Below are positions 52,423-62,462 of a DNA stretch of 64,000 nucleotides, one piece after another (the stretch's first letter is position 1; each line of letters opens with the position of its first letter). Under the pieces are notes generated by a model. That model saw only the letters and a list, made by a program, of their open reading frames with translations, was not told where the DNA came from and ran no database searches. The translations under genes and the position numbers were made by a program. The DNA is from Gracilariopsis chorda (taxonomy: Eukaryota; Rhodophyta; Florideophyceae; Gracilariales; Gracilariaceae), in assembly GCA_003194525.1 (NCBI GenBank), contig NBIV01000016.1:62001-126000 (forward strand), given 5' to 3'.

Positions 52423-54285
52423 TCAAGAGGATGGACCACCACGCTGATGAGGATGGCCTGGCTGCGCCAGCAGCGCTAGCATGGCCGCCCGCATTTGCGC
52501 GAGGTCACCGGAAGCTCCCGAGGTATCCATTCCTAGTTCGCCAAGGAATTGGGCAATGATGGCCGCACGGTCCTGATCGGTCACACTTGCCGATGGCGTG
52601 CCACTTCCAACCGGAGCGGTATGGAAGGGACCACCACCAACGTGAGGAATGTTCCAAGACGGAACCTGACTCGGCCCAGCCGGAGGAGCCACGGATGGAC
52701 CCGGAGTAGAGTACGCCGGCGCCCTGAAGCCCTCAGCTGAGGGAAGGCCACCGCCACCGTTTGCGCCCACCCCAGTCGCGGGAGGATCATTGTCCATCAT
52801 TGGATCGGCCTCCTCATAGGGTTGGAAGTATCCGTCAGTGACGATGTAGCCCGTCGGATGACCCGGTGGAACAACTCGCTCGCGATCGCGGAGTGCCAAT
52901 GCTTCCGGCTCGGAGATGAAGCGACGCTCTACGGGATCGTAGTAGACGTAATCACCCGCCAACGGAGTTCGGCGCCCCAGAGACCGGTCGGCTGGATTGG
53001 TACCTTGATGACGGCAACTCCATTGGATGGGCACACTGTTCCAGTCAACCTGGTCCATCGCGTCCAACAGGGAGATAGCCTCATTATAGTTGCCGGCACC
53101 GCCGAGGACGAGGGAGAGATCCAATGAACGGATGCCACTACGCACTCGCGGAGGGAGATACCACAGTCTGAACTGGTCGTAAACCTCGAAGACGAGATAC
53201 GCCGCTGCGCGGGCGACCCACTCAGTGAGGACAACGGACCACCACCCGGAGAACGGATTGCTGCATAGTCGACTACCGATGTAGGTGATGCATGGCGGAA
53301 GCTCGATGTAGCAACCCCTGCAAGCCTCGTGGGCAGCCCACATCCTCGGTAGGGGAACGTAACGGCCTCGCATGTACTGCGGTCGGATGCGCTCAGCTTC
53401 AACGTTCTGATACGGTATCATGTACCCGAAACGGGATCGGGAACGACGTTCAAAACGGATCATCTGGAGGAAGTTAGACCGCGGATTATGGCGAAGATAA
53501 CGGAACTCAGCACGAAGTATCGGCCTTGCCCAACACAGGTAGTTCTGGTGAACAGATGCCGCTGGACCCCGCTCTGGGATGGACGGAGCCAACGCTGCTA
53601 AGCGGTCCCCATACCCCATTTCACCCTGGGTGCGGTAGAAGGCAATATCAAACTGATATTCTTCTGGGACCGGGAATTCCGATGGAGTCCGATACAACCG
53701 CTGATACGCGAGCTGAATCATCGCGATACGCGCTTGCGCCCCACTCTCACCACGACGGTGGACCAAGACGTGCGTCGGCACGGCGACCCGGTTACGCCAG
53801 TCGAAGCTGAGAGTCATCCATACGTGGAGATCGCCCGGAAGGAGTCCGCTACCATCAGCATACTGCTCGATGAGATCTTCATTTTGCACCAACGTTGGGT
53901 GGAACCAAGGCGCACCGCTGTAGCGAGAAGGCTGCTCGGCCGGATCAACGGATACCAGCTCGTCGTACTACGGTAGTGCGCTCGCCGCAGGCGACGGAAC
54001 CAACATAATCGGAGTGGCAGGTGTACCGCCCGAGGCGTTGCTTGGATGACCCGCAGAGGACAGAAGCGGTGCAGTCGGAAAACCGGAAAAGAAACCCGAT
54101 GGCGGAAGATTGTTCCCGTCATGCGGATCGTTGTTGCTGGGATTCATCGCTGAAGGCGCGGAAGGTAAAGCAGGTCGTCGCGGGATAGGCGGAGAGTTGC
54201 TGACGTCGAGTTGTTCTCGGTGGATATCCACTTGAGTGAAGACAAAACCCGAGTCGGATACGGTACCATCACTTGACGCGGACAT
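52423..54285 (-). CDS. Antisense cargo ORF of element B, one internal TAG
   Basis: A 621-codon frame on the strand opposite gag-pol, from ATG 54285 (70 bp inside the 3' LTR boundary) to a stop at 52423-52425. It is broken only by TAG at 53968-53970 (codon 106). The N-terminal part is Ser/Pro/Asn-rich. The middle (codons about 130-440) looks folded, with many aromatic residues, four conserved-looking Cys (ACRGCY, PPCITY, LCSNPF), and segments such as WFHPTLVQNEDLIEQY, LSFDWRNRVAVPTH and RRTPLAGDYVYYDPVERRF. The C-terminus is Gly/Pro-rich. I recognise no family: not envelope, not a transposon or host enzyme I know. Expression would need a promoter reading out of the 3' LTR in reverse. Extra antisense ORFs are known in some plant Ty3/gypsy elements (Grande, Retand). 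Confidence 0.6.
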
Positions 54286-54342
54286 ACTTACGCACAACGC
54301 GCTGTCGCGGCGAACGCTCACCGAATGTGGTTCTTGCTCCTT

Positions 54343-54355
54343 AAGGAGGGGGAGA
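54343..54355 (+). other. Polypurine tract of element B
   Basis: AAGGAGGGGGAGA immediately before the 3' LTR, the expected priming site for plus-strand DNA synthesis. Confidence 0.85.
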
Positions 54356-55135
54356 TGAAGTGCAACGCTCCTAGCGGTATCAGCACGTCGTGCGCTCATA
54401 TCCCGCTCTGGCGATGCTCACCACTTTGCCGTGAAGTATGAGTGTTACACCGGTAATCTGTTTCCGTTGGAAGGGCCCCAATTTGGTTGACAAGTGTAGT
54501 GCACAGCATTGCTGGCTTGTGCCACACGTGTGTAGTGTTTTGCACCCCCGTAGGGACATTATTAGTTATTATTAGTTAATTACTACTGTACTGTCAGGGC
54601 GCGGACCACCACTACTTATGTGTGTGAGCTCCGGCTGCCCGGGTCAAAGTAAACGCAACAAGCGAGTGTCTGGCTCTAACTCAGGTTCCCTGGTGAGTGT
54701 CCACCTCCGTCTGGAGAGACGCCATCCTGTGAAGGCCTAGTTACCCACCTCGTGGAGCTCAGCACATTCTTACCACTATTGTGTTTGTTTTTGTGCACGC
54801 TTTTACAGCGATTGTTATTCTTTGCCCCGTATACAGGTGTTGCTTCACTAGCAACTACCGGTGATTACCGTTGCTGTTTTCGCCACCGCCCCCCTCGTGT
54901 GGACACCGTGCCGCTCTTGCGCGTCGCCCACCACTCGTGTGTCGCTGCATTTTCCGCTTTCCCACTCCGTGGTCTGTCTTTGCCTCTACACCTGTACGCC
55001 AGTCGTGACGGTGAGTCCCGGTCTTACACCCGGCTCCGTGTACTCACCACAGGTGGTTCTGTCGCTGCGCTACCCTGCTGAGGAGGACGTCGATCACCCT
55101 CGTGTGTCTGTCCCATCTTGGGGTATTGCACCACA
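54356..55135 (+). repeat. 3' LTR of element B
   Basis: 780 bp, copy of 43656-44435 with one difference (55023). Its left edge is 70 bp from the start codon of the antisense ORF. Confidence 0.95.
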
Positions 55136-57125
55136 GTCTCCTCGACAACGAGTGCTTCATCCCGTTGACGGGGGTTTCTATCCGCATAAGTAGGGGTTGC
55201 AACGGATGGTTGCGTGATCTCCCGAATCGGGGTGTATGAAGCTTGCCGCGCACGCGGGGTCTGTGGTAGGGCATGGGAAAAGTCCGTTTTAGCACGAAGG
55301 TAGGAAGCCGTCGGGACGGAACGTTTCTCCTCTGGAATGAGGGCCTCATAATTTGCCACCACCTTGGCCATATCCTTCAGTGAACAAATACACTGAGGAG
55401 AGGTATGGCCATGGGCATAGCACAGGTGGCAAATGAGAGCCAGCACCGCGACACGCGGATTATTATGCCGAGTATCGGAGAATCGAACCGCAAGGCGAGT
55501 GTCAGTCCATCCAGGCCGTTGATAACGGGATTGACCGTTTGAAAACGGGAGTCGTTGGGGTTGAACCCGACTGTTACCACCGTAGAAAACAGGGTCTTCC
55601 GTTCCCGAATCACGGGTCATCTCCGTCGTTGACGGTAAATCACTGGTGGGTATCGACACACCATCCTCCTGCACCAAATGCACGGTATCAAATCCCTGTC
55701 CAGGGTTCCCATCCGCGGTGAGCGGGAGTGAGGAAGCTTCGCTTTCCAGCAACAACGCCTTGGCGGATTTAGACCGATTGTTCGGAGTTCTTGCACGAAG
55801 TGCATCCCCTTCCGCTCGGGCGTATTGGACCAGCTCGAGATAGGTGATCCTCCGCTTGTCCTCCCGATAACGGGTAACTAAACTCCGGAATGCCGGGTCA
55901 AGACCATCGATGAACATGGTACTGCGCTCCCCAGCGGGGTATACGTTACCACATCTGTGGAAAGCCTTGTTAAGGCGCACCGAGTAATCGGTCTCGGTCT
56001 CTCCAGCACGCTGGCGTGTATCTCGCAAAGCGAGGATAGCCTGCTGAATAGCGGTGTTTGTGGCGTAGGAGCGCAGTAGATACTGCACAGCCTCCGGCCA
56101 GCAAGTAACTCCTCCCTCGGAGGCACGAGAAGATCCTCTGACAGAGTTTTATTGGTCCTCCGCCATTCCCCGTAAGAAATACGGTAAAGCCAAATACGCT
56201 TGTCCCTCATTCACACCGAGGATATCGGCCTCCGCTACAAAGCGGGATAGGAAATCCAGTACTAGGACTGGGTCCTCTCCAGTAAAATACTGGTTGCGGA
56301 GCAAGAGCTGCATTCGCTTAATGCATTCTCGCACCTTTCCCGTACCACGGGGCGTACGTCCAAGTGACGAGTCTTCGAGCCGGTAGTACCGGTATGATAA
56401 AAGCTTCCGGTAATCCGGGTTTGTCGGTTTCAATTCCCGAAGACGGGGGTGTCTTCTCCCCTTCTGGCGGGTTCGGAACACACCTTCAGTGGCCGATGAC
56501 CGCTTCGAGCGGGAGGAGTAGCCTCGCTTCTCGTCCTCCGAGTCAGAGTCCGAGGAGCTCGAGCTAACCGAATGGTTTCGGGATGAGTCCGACGATGTCG
56601 AAGAATCGGAGTTCGGGCTTCAACTCCTTCGATGAAGGTGGCGGGTTGTCCCAAACTCTCCAACACGGAGTTGACGTCAGACCGTAAAATACGGAGTTCC
56701 TCGGCGACCTCCTTTACGGGGGTTGCCAAGACCACCTCTTGGAGGGATTTTAGTTCCCCTACAAGGGTGTCATGGGCGGTCCACAGAGCGCGGACCTGGG
56801 ATTCAAGGGAAGTCCCCTGGGGGTTGTTATCGCCCGTTCCACGGGGGCTTGAAGCCGCGACAGCGGGAGGAGGCCGGGGTGCCTGGGGCACTGTGGCAAC
56901 AGCCGGAGTCGATGCTGCATTCCCCTGTGGGGGTGATAACGAGGGCAAAAGGAGGTTCCAGGGTTCCCGGTCGGGGGTATCATTCCGCGATGAAGCGGCG
57001 CCAGTACGGCTGGAACGTGTCCGTATAGGGATACGCGGTACGAACCGAACTTCGGAGGTGTCCGCGTTGTCGCGGGAGCGACTACGCGTAACCACTGGCT
57101 CCGCATCGGAGGGATTTCTCGACAT
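55136..57125 (-). pseudogene. gag of chromovirus A (frameshifted, cut by element B)
   Basis: Starts at ATG 57125 (MSRNPSDAEPVVTRSRSRD). It then passes through at least two frame changes (near 56460 and 56130) into a frame that carries the capsid core (YRKLLSYRYYRLEDSSLGRT) and the zinc knuckle CHLCYAHGHTSPQC near 55430. It is interrupted by element B at 55136, close to its end. The last codons of the family lie on the other side of B near 43640. Its DNA is unusually rich in short GC-rich inverted repeats compared with gag of B. Confidence 0.82.
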
Positions 57126-57209
57126 GAGAAAATACCGTTACGACGGGAAACCATCACGGAACTTCCGGTGAATAAAAACAAACCTCGTAAGAGGGAAAAC
57201 AAAAACCGA

Positions 57210-57227
57210 TTCTAGGTCGGGAGACCA
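57210..57227 (-). other. Primer-binding site of element A
   Basis: On the minus strand, TGGTCTCCCGACCTAGAA, three bases inside the 5' LTR edge and identical to the site in element B. Confidence 0.75.
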
Positions 57228-57230
57228 CTT

Positions 57231-58056
57231 TGTGGTGCAATGCCCCAAAGGGGAAAAACACCGAAAGACGTTCGAGATCTTCCTCTCACGAGGTGAACCC
57301 AGTTGGGTAGAGCCCTCCCAGAGGTGTCACGGCGAAGCCGGTTTGTAAGACCAGGGACACCTGTCGCGACTCGCGCAGGGAGGTGAAGGCGTAGAATCGG
57401 TATCCGCGTGAGCGGGGTGTGATCCTCAGTAGAGGTATGTTTCCACGTAAGTGGGGGCCTGTGGGCGGATGCGCACACGAGGGCCGCGGATAGCGGGAGG
57501 TGCTACCATAAAAAGGGAAAAAGGAAGGGCGAAGAGGAGGAAGAGAGGGCGAAGTGAGTCGCGAGAGCGACGGGGACGAACGGCGATGCCGGTGGACAGG
57601 ACTCCCTATACAGGGCGAAACACCAATATGATTGGAACAATTATACTCGCAAGGATGGGCTTCTTTAGATGTGCAAGGGGGTTAGATGTCCCGTGGTTTA
57701 CGGCGTTTCCCTCCAAGGAGGAGTAGAGTACGCGCGCAAGCGGCAACAACTAGAGCCAATTCCCCAGGTTGGGGTCCCTTGTTGGGGAAGGTTTACTGGT
57801 GCAACGGCAGTGCGCCGTCGCACTAAGTACTAGCTTCCCAGAAATGGGTGTGAAAATAATAAATAATATTAACTAAAATACTCCACATTTCGTGGCAACA
57901 TCCACTACTGTGGCCAACCGCCAATTGACCCAAAACCGTTTCCCACGTGTCCATACCCACCATTGTGGGGCGTAGTTCATATACACACTACACAACCGAT
58001 AATATCGGGAAAACGATCAAGTACCAAGAATCCCTCCCTGAGGGTGTTGCACTACA
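57231..58056 (-). repeat. 5' LTR of element A
   Basis: 826 bp copy of 37082-37907. Differences noted by eye include the second-to-fifth bases, AGGGG versus AGCGG, CTGTCG versus CTGTTG, CCATAA versus CCCTAA, ACGGCG versus ACTGCG and ACGCGC versus ACGCGT, and two near the right end. Confidence 0.92.
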
Positions 58057-58424
58057 GATACGCTGGTAACAAGCGTGAAGTCTATGTCGCAGTTTATTTG
58101 TGTCATTGCGAAGTCATTTTCTTCAGGCTCCGAAGCTGCTTCGAGCTCTTGCGACCAACAAGCAGTCATGTCCAGCGCGCTCAAGAGCGAAATGGATTTA
58201 TTTCGTAAGGAAGTAAACAAGAGCATCAGCGACACAAGGGAGATGCTGTGTGGCGTCACCAACACTCTAAACCTACTGGTTGGAAAACTCTCCGCGGTCA
58301 ACCCAGAAGGAAATGATCAGTAATGCAACTGAACAGGACGGCAACTCACCTGTTTGGTTTTCCGCTCGCAAGCTCGCATTCGCGGACTTTAGTCCTCGGG
58401 CTGCGCCCCGGGCGACTAAGTGCA

Positions 58425-59617
58425 TCACTCGGAAGGGTTGTAGGTGCTGGCAATTCGGTTCCTTCCCAACGTGCGTGTTCGAAAATTAAACAGCCGTACG
58501 CACAACTCTAGTATAATCCCACGCCGTATTGCGTCTGATGTTAGCGTAGCGCTAAGACGATTAAAAGCTTTGAGACCCCGAATTCCCCATTCTGCGCTTT
58601 GCCTTTCGCTTGGTAGGATGCGCTGCAGAATGAGATCAATCGCGGCTAGCTGCTCCGACTGCGCTATATCACTCGTTTCGTTCGTTTTGCGTGCGCGAAC
58701 GATCTTTCCGTTGGTGCATCTCGTATGTTTACGAATGCAGAGTCTCCAAGAATGGCCATCCCTGGAGGGGTTCTTTCATCACTTAATTGTTTATGATACA
58801 GTCCAGAGAAAGATGCAAGCCTTGTTTCATGCCAGCTTCCAGGGGAATTTATGGCCGCATGTATGATCTAGCCATAAAAGTTAAAGACAAACAAGTTGGT
58901 GACCTCTTCTTGTTTAGTATAGCCCTCGAAGAACTCTTTTTGTAAGTTGGGGTCTCCATAGTTTTGGCAGCGAAATCGACCTCCGTCTGTGATACCAAAT
59001 ACCCCCTCTAACAGTGGGCCAAATTTTCTATTGTTACGAAGTAAAGAAGCAGATGAATTTTGCTTTTCAACAGTTGGCCAGCGAACGTAAACTTTGTTCG
59101 CCTCAGGAAGCTTCGTCGCTTTTAGAAGCACAAATAAAGAGTAGTCAAGCCATACACTTAGAGTTGAAGATACACTACCAAAGAAAGGACACAGCTGGTA
59201 CAATTTGCCCCCGGTTCTCAAATACGCAATTGCCAACGCAAGCAAGTCAACGGACGACAGCAGAGCCTTTCTTCCTCTTTTGGACTGAGTCCTTCTGTAA
59301 GGGCTGCCAGAAGTTGTTGTCAAGCAAGCTTTGAAAAATAGAGGAAGAAGCTCTTGTGTGTAGAATGATTGTGTAAAGTTGGTAGTGACGATGAAGCCTG
59401 AATCACAACCATGTTGTAGCATTTTCTGCCAAGGAGTGAGCTGTTTGGTGGTCTTTGGAAGTATCAACCCTTTACGGGTATGGTGGGCTGGGGTATGTGT
59501 CCGTTCATACGTTCTGCGGTTTGCATTGCGTTTCTTGATGATCAAAGTGACGCTTAGAGCGGCAGTATACGCAGCTACACAAGCTGCTATTGCGGCTTTT
59601 CGAAGTCTCATGTTCAT
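58425..59617 (-). pseudogene. PIF/Harbinger DDE transposase pseudogene
   Basis: Starts at ATG 59617. The first 250 codons run to TAG 58868-58870 and include VFGITDGGRFRCQNYGDP (first catalytic Asp) and the NLFVFNFYG segment of the DDE_Tnp_4 (Harbinger) fold. Directly after the TAG the same frame continues INSPGSWHETRLA and GMAILGDSAFVNI (second Asp). After one frame change, RQSAEWGIRGLKAFNRL follows (the catalytic Glu), ending at TGA 58425-58427. So the whole catalytic triad is still recognisable across one stop and one frameshift. An odd feature is a hydrophobic N-terminal stretch (AAIAACVAAYTAALSVTLII). It is convergent with the DUF6818 tail. Confidence 0.82.
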
Positions 59618-59773
59618 GATGGAGATGAGACATCAACTGGCGGGCGGTCTGATGGTCTGAATCGACCCTTCGAGGCCCGGTTCTATCTGCCAAATTTGGA
59701 GCAGCGCATGCCAAATGAGTTACGACTTGGCTCCTTATTATTGGTGCAATTTTGACCAGGCGGCGATATGGCC

Positions 59774-59790
59774 AATTTCTGCATGCACTC
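59774..59790 (-). repeat. Harbinger right terminal inverted repeat
   Basis: Exact complement of 36259-36275, followed by AGT, the right copy of the 3-bp target duplication. Confidence 0.9.
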
Positions 59791-60116
59791 AGTGTATCGC
59801 GATGGGGAAAATCGTTTTACAGATGACTTAATTTCTATTTCTAATGACATTTTTTACAGATATTTTTTCGACCTAAATGCTTGCAACTTGCAGTGCAGTG
59901 CCTATACCCTTGTAGAATCTACAATGTAGATACAGTACGAAGGTAGAAACCAGGGCACCATCGCCATTGCACACCACATCATCCTTCGTTTTCCAAACCG
60001 CAAGTACTATTTCATCTCTGGATGGGAAGGGTGAGATATACTCGGGTGTCTGTATCCATACCTTTAATACATCTGGGAACTTTCACTGCCTACTCCATTG
60101 ATATCGACTCCGTCGA
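59791..60116. other. Promoter region of the RVxF-protein gene
   Basis: 326 bp between the Harbinger element and the next gene. It contains the hairpin TGTAGA-A-TCTACA (59910-59923 region) and GTACGAAGGTAG (59935-59946), similar to a motif upstream of MZT1. No gene. Confidence 0.4.
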
Positions 60117-62222
60117 ATGGCAGACAAACAAATACAAAGGGTTCTCTTTCCGAGCCCACAAACTGCGGGACTGAAGACAAGTAGAAGAACTATTCTGGGG
60201 CCAAAGGAAGAACTTCGCCCGTTACCTCAGAGACCTACCCCTTCTCCCGGAACGAAACGAAGAAGAAGCATTGTGGCACTGACGTCTATTCCACTCAGGA
60301 AAATTTGCGATTCCAGTCCAGTCCCACTTCCTATCGCTGCCGCAGCAGCGGTAGCTTCAGCGAATGCAAACTCAGATAAGATTTTGGATTCCGTCGCTGA
60401 TCCAACGGGTGTGGAGACGGGGATGAAGTCCCCGGCAGGAAGGTTAAGAGAAGCGAATACGGAAGGAATGGGGAAATCTGAAGAACGTCCCTCAACGCCC
60501 CTGCAGCAGAAGCGAGTTACGTTCTCCGATGCTGTTATTATTCGCGAAGGATACCCGGAATTACCCGAACAGAACCAAAGTAAACCTTGCGCAGAATCGC
60601 AAACGAATTCCGGAGTGGAATGTGCTGATGAATCAAGTCCGGGGAGAGCAGAAAAGGGTTCGGACCCACACAAGATGGAGGAAAATGCTGCCACCCTAGC
60701 ACGACATGCATCACCTGTATCCCCTGCTCATGAGAATGAAAGACCCACTTCTGCAGTACACAGCTACCTCAATGAAGAAACAGACGCCTTACGACAAGAC
60801 TGCGAGGATTCGGGTTTTGCGAACGATGGACATGGAGATTCGGGGCGTTTTCAATCTCACCAGGGAGGTTATAGCCGTATTCCAAGTACCACTGAGCAAG
60901 AAAAGGAACAGGACTTCGCAGAGATAACGCCAACGTGTTCGCATGTGAACGACACTGGAGCAATACCAGAGTTACCTATTCAACCTGGGGATAATAACTC
61001 GGGGTATCGTGAAGCAGAATCAACCGACTTTATGGACAAGACTTCCAAGCAAGAGTCCAGCGAAGAAGGAATGGATGGTGCAAAATCTCGATTGCGAAAA
61101 CGAGGCATTGAGAAACGCGAAAATGAGGACTGCTATCATGGAACAGCGCATGTGAAGAAACGGCCTCGTCTGTCAGAAGTTTTGAGACTTCAAAAATCTC
61201 TAGAAACTGCATTCTGGACGGATTCTCGCAAGGTTCGAAACCTAAGAGAACCAGTCGTTATCTCTGAAGACGACGAGCCACCAGTTTCCAGAGAAACGCG
61301 CACTGCAACTCCAGGTAGGAAGAAAAGCCCCATGAGACGGCCAAACACAGAACGACGATTACAAACACAGCCAACAAGGTCAACACAAAAGAAGAAGAAA
61401 AAGAGCTCCGTTCTCAAGCATACTGGATCCCCTAACCAGGCTATGAGAGAAAGAAATGCCAATGATCGCACTGGTCCTTTGACTCGTTCAAGATCGCTTA
61501 ACGCCGAGCAAAGTCCAATTTTTGCCGATGCAAGGGATAAGAGGCAACGCGCGTCTCAGCGAGCAGCGGGGAACACGCTTAAGCGATCAGTTGAAGCACA
61601 TGGTAGAAACAGGAAACTCACACGCCCATCGCGAGAGAGGAATGAGGCTGCGCGACATCACGGTGTTTCTCCAGTTTCCAGTGAGAGTCGGCAATCAGTG
61701 CTCGTGACTTCAGAAGATGTGATCATGCAAGGACCAGTGAATCAAGAAGAAATGAGAACTGTAGTAATTCGAAAAAGGACAAAACGAAAGTCCAGCAGCC
61801 CAAAACAGTTCAGAAGTACTCCGTGCTTTGAACATGTACGTCAGTTGCCCGATGAGGAAGAAGTGAAATCTGCAGACAAGGGGCCTACAACACTGCAACT
61901 GGCGACCATAGCAAGAACAGGTCATGGCGCAGAAGTGACAAATAGTATGGAGAACTGCTCTCCAGATAAGGACAAGAAGAGTGCTGTAGATTCAGACGCA
62001 AGAGATGCCAAAGAACGGTCCGATAGCAATCGGGTGATGGAAACAGATCTGGAGGTCATGGATTTTGTTAAGCTCAGTGCGAAAGAGTGGGCAAATTTTC
62101 AGATAGGGTGGGACCTTCACATGGAAATTACAAGTACTAGTACACAAATAGACTTGTCGAAGGTTTTCGAGTACATCCAAAGCCCGTTTGGCTTCGGAAA
62201 CTCGTTCGTCCTCGTCCTGTAA
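60117..62222 (+). CDS. Uncharacterised disordered protein with two RVxF motifs
   Basis: A 701-residue hydrophilic protein rich in Ser, Arg, Glu and Thr, with no recognisable folded domain. Two RVxF-type protein phosphatase 1 docking motifs are visible: QRVLF at residues 7-11 and KRVTF at 132-136 (followed by SDAVIIREGYPELP). Many SP/TP sites and basic clusters (GTKRRRS, KKRPRL, KKKKKS, RKRTKRKSS) suggest a nuclear, cell-cycle-phosphorylated protein. The layout recalls PP1-binding chromatin or telomere proteins such as Rif1, Ki-67 or RepoMan, but no specific homology is claimed. The final 50 residues (DFVKLSAKEWANFQIG...EYIQSPFGFGNSF) are more ordered. Single exon with a good ATG; an intron near the 3' end cannot be excluded. 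Confidence 0.6.
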   Translation: MADKQIQRVLFPSPQTAGLKTSRRTILGPKEELRPLPQRPTPSPGTKRRRSIVALTSIPLRKICDSSPVPLPIAAAAAVASANANSDKILDSVADPTGVETGMKSPAGRLREANTEGMGKSEERPSTPLQQKRVTFSDAVIIREGYPELPEQNQSKPCAESQTNSGVECADESSPGRAEKGSDPHKMEENAATLARHASPVSPAHENERPTSAVHSYLNEETDALRQDCEDSGFANDGHGDSGRFQSHQGGYSRIPSTTEQEKEQDFAEITPTCSHVNDTGAIPELPIQPGDNNSGYREAESTDFMDKTSKQESSEEGMDGAKSRLRKRGIEKRENEDCYHGTAHVKKRPRLSEVLRLQKSLETAFWTDSRKVRNLREPVVISEDDEPPVSRETRTATPGRKKSPMRRPNTERRLQTQPTRSTQKKKKKSSVLKHTGSPNQAMRERNANDRTGPLTRSRSLNAEQSPIFADARDKRQRASQRAAGNTLKRSVEAHGRNRKLTRPSRERNEAARHHGVSPVSSESRQSVLVTSEDVIMQGPVNQEEMRTVVIRKRTKRKSSSPKQFRSTPCFEHVRQLPDEEEVKSADKGPTTLQLATIARTGHGAEVTNSMENCSPDKDKKSAVDSDARDAKERSDSNRVMETDLEVMDFVKLSAKEWANFQIGWDLHMEITSTSTQIDLSKVFEYIQSPFGFGNSFVLVL

Positions 62223-62462
62223 ACGGTTTAGGCTAGTTTGAGATTATTCAATCCCAAAGTGTCCCCGGACTTTCGATGAACACCCAGAGGACGAATAGAT
62301 GAACGAACATTTTATGTAGCTGAATACTGAAAACAAAAACCGCAGTAACTACTAAAGAGAATACAAGACACAAGTAAAACTCACAAAATGGACAAGATAC
62401 CAGGAATTCGTTTCTTTTGCAAACCATCGTGTATCCGACCGCAGCCTGTTTCTTAAGAAATT

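Larger units (their letters stand above)
43656..55135 (+). mobile_element. Ty3/gypsy chromovirus B with antisense cargo ORF
   Basis: An 11.48-kb plus-strand LTR retrotransposon inserted near the 3' end of gag of element A. The 780-bp LTRs (43656-44435 and 54356-55135) differ at one visible position (44323 A versus 55023 C). Flanks GTTTC/GTCTC resemble a 5-bp target duplication with one change. Order: 5' LTR, primer-binding site, gag, pol (PR-RT-RH-IN-linker-chromodomain), a small basic ORF, a 621-codon antisense frame, polypurine tract and 3' LTR. Its gag and pol are clear relatives of those of A, and the primer-binding site is identical, so A and B are two lineages of one family. B is about 2 kb longer than A because of the antisense cargo. 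Confidence 0.93.
37082..58056 (-). mobile_element. Ty3/gypsy chromovirus A, interrupted by element B
   Basis: A minus-strand LTR retrotransposon of about 9.5 kb once element B is removed. LTRs of 826 bp flank it (37082-37907 and 57231-58056). Ends are TGT(T/G)GTGCAA ... TTGCAC(A/T)ACA, and flanks AATAC/GATAC look like a 5-bp target duplication with one change. Order on the minus strand is 5' LTR, primer-binding site, gag, [element B], protease-RT-RNaseH-integrase, long linker, chromodomain, polypurine tract and 3' LTR. Gag and pol are broken by frameshifts. I count about nine differences between the two LTRs by eye (roughly 1 percent), so the insertion is fairly recent but older than B. Confidence 0.92.
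36535..58323 (+). pseudogene. DUF6818 Myb/SANT-like gene of the Harbinger element, split and decayed
   Basis: Two pieces, about 36535..37081 and 58057..58323, separated by retrotransposon A. The left piece reads NYNEDDITALLDIVERIEPI, a damaged middle, then KNKFDKLCNSKQPTGDP and RRAKHIARDIQE. This is the DUF6818 pattern of a trihelix-like Myb/SANT fold, with its PIG-x-x-W and PTGDP-x-CP-x-x-VRRAK motifs. Harbinger elements classically pair a transposase with such a DNA-binding helper. Damage visible: the motif Trp codon is TAG (36723-36725); there is a frame change near 36776; a second follows an A run near 36935; and no start ATG is in frame upstream. The right piece gives a helical, possibly coiled-coil tail (SALKSEMDLFRKEVNKS) ending TAA at 58321-58323. 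Confidence 0.7.
36259..59790. mobile_element. PIF/Harbinger DNA transposon, interrupted by nested LTR retrotransposons
   Basis: The element is bounded by inverted repeats GAGTGCATGCAGAAATT (36259-36275) and its exact complement (59774-59790), with weaker similarity continuing inward (a GGTCAAA word in both). The flanks are AGT on both sides (36256-36258 and 59791-59793), a 3-bp target duplication as expected for Harbinger. Inside are the two genes typical of the superfamily: a DDE transposase (minus strand, right side) and a Myb/SANT-like DUF6818 protein (plus strand, left side), both decayed. Without the inserted retrotransposons the element is about 2.55 kb. It is an old, inactive copy in which younger elements have landed. 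Confidence 0.88.

Noticed and set aside
38163-58323. TAG reassigned to a sense codon in this organism
   Set aside because: Well-supported host genes (TBCA, VPS25, the SLC25 carrier) end at TAG exactly where the families end, so TAG is a normal stop.
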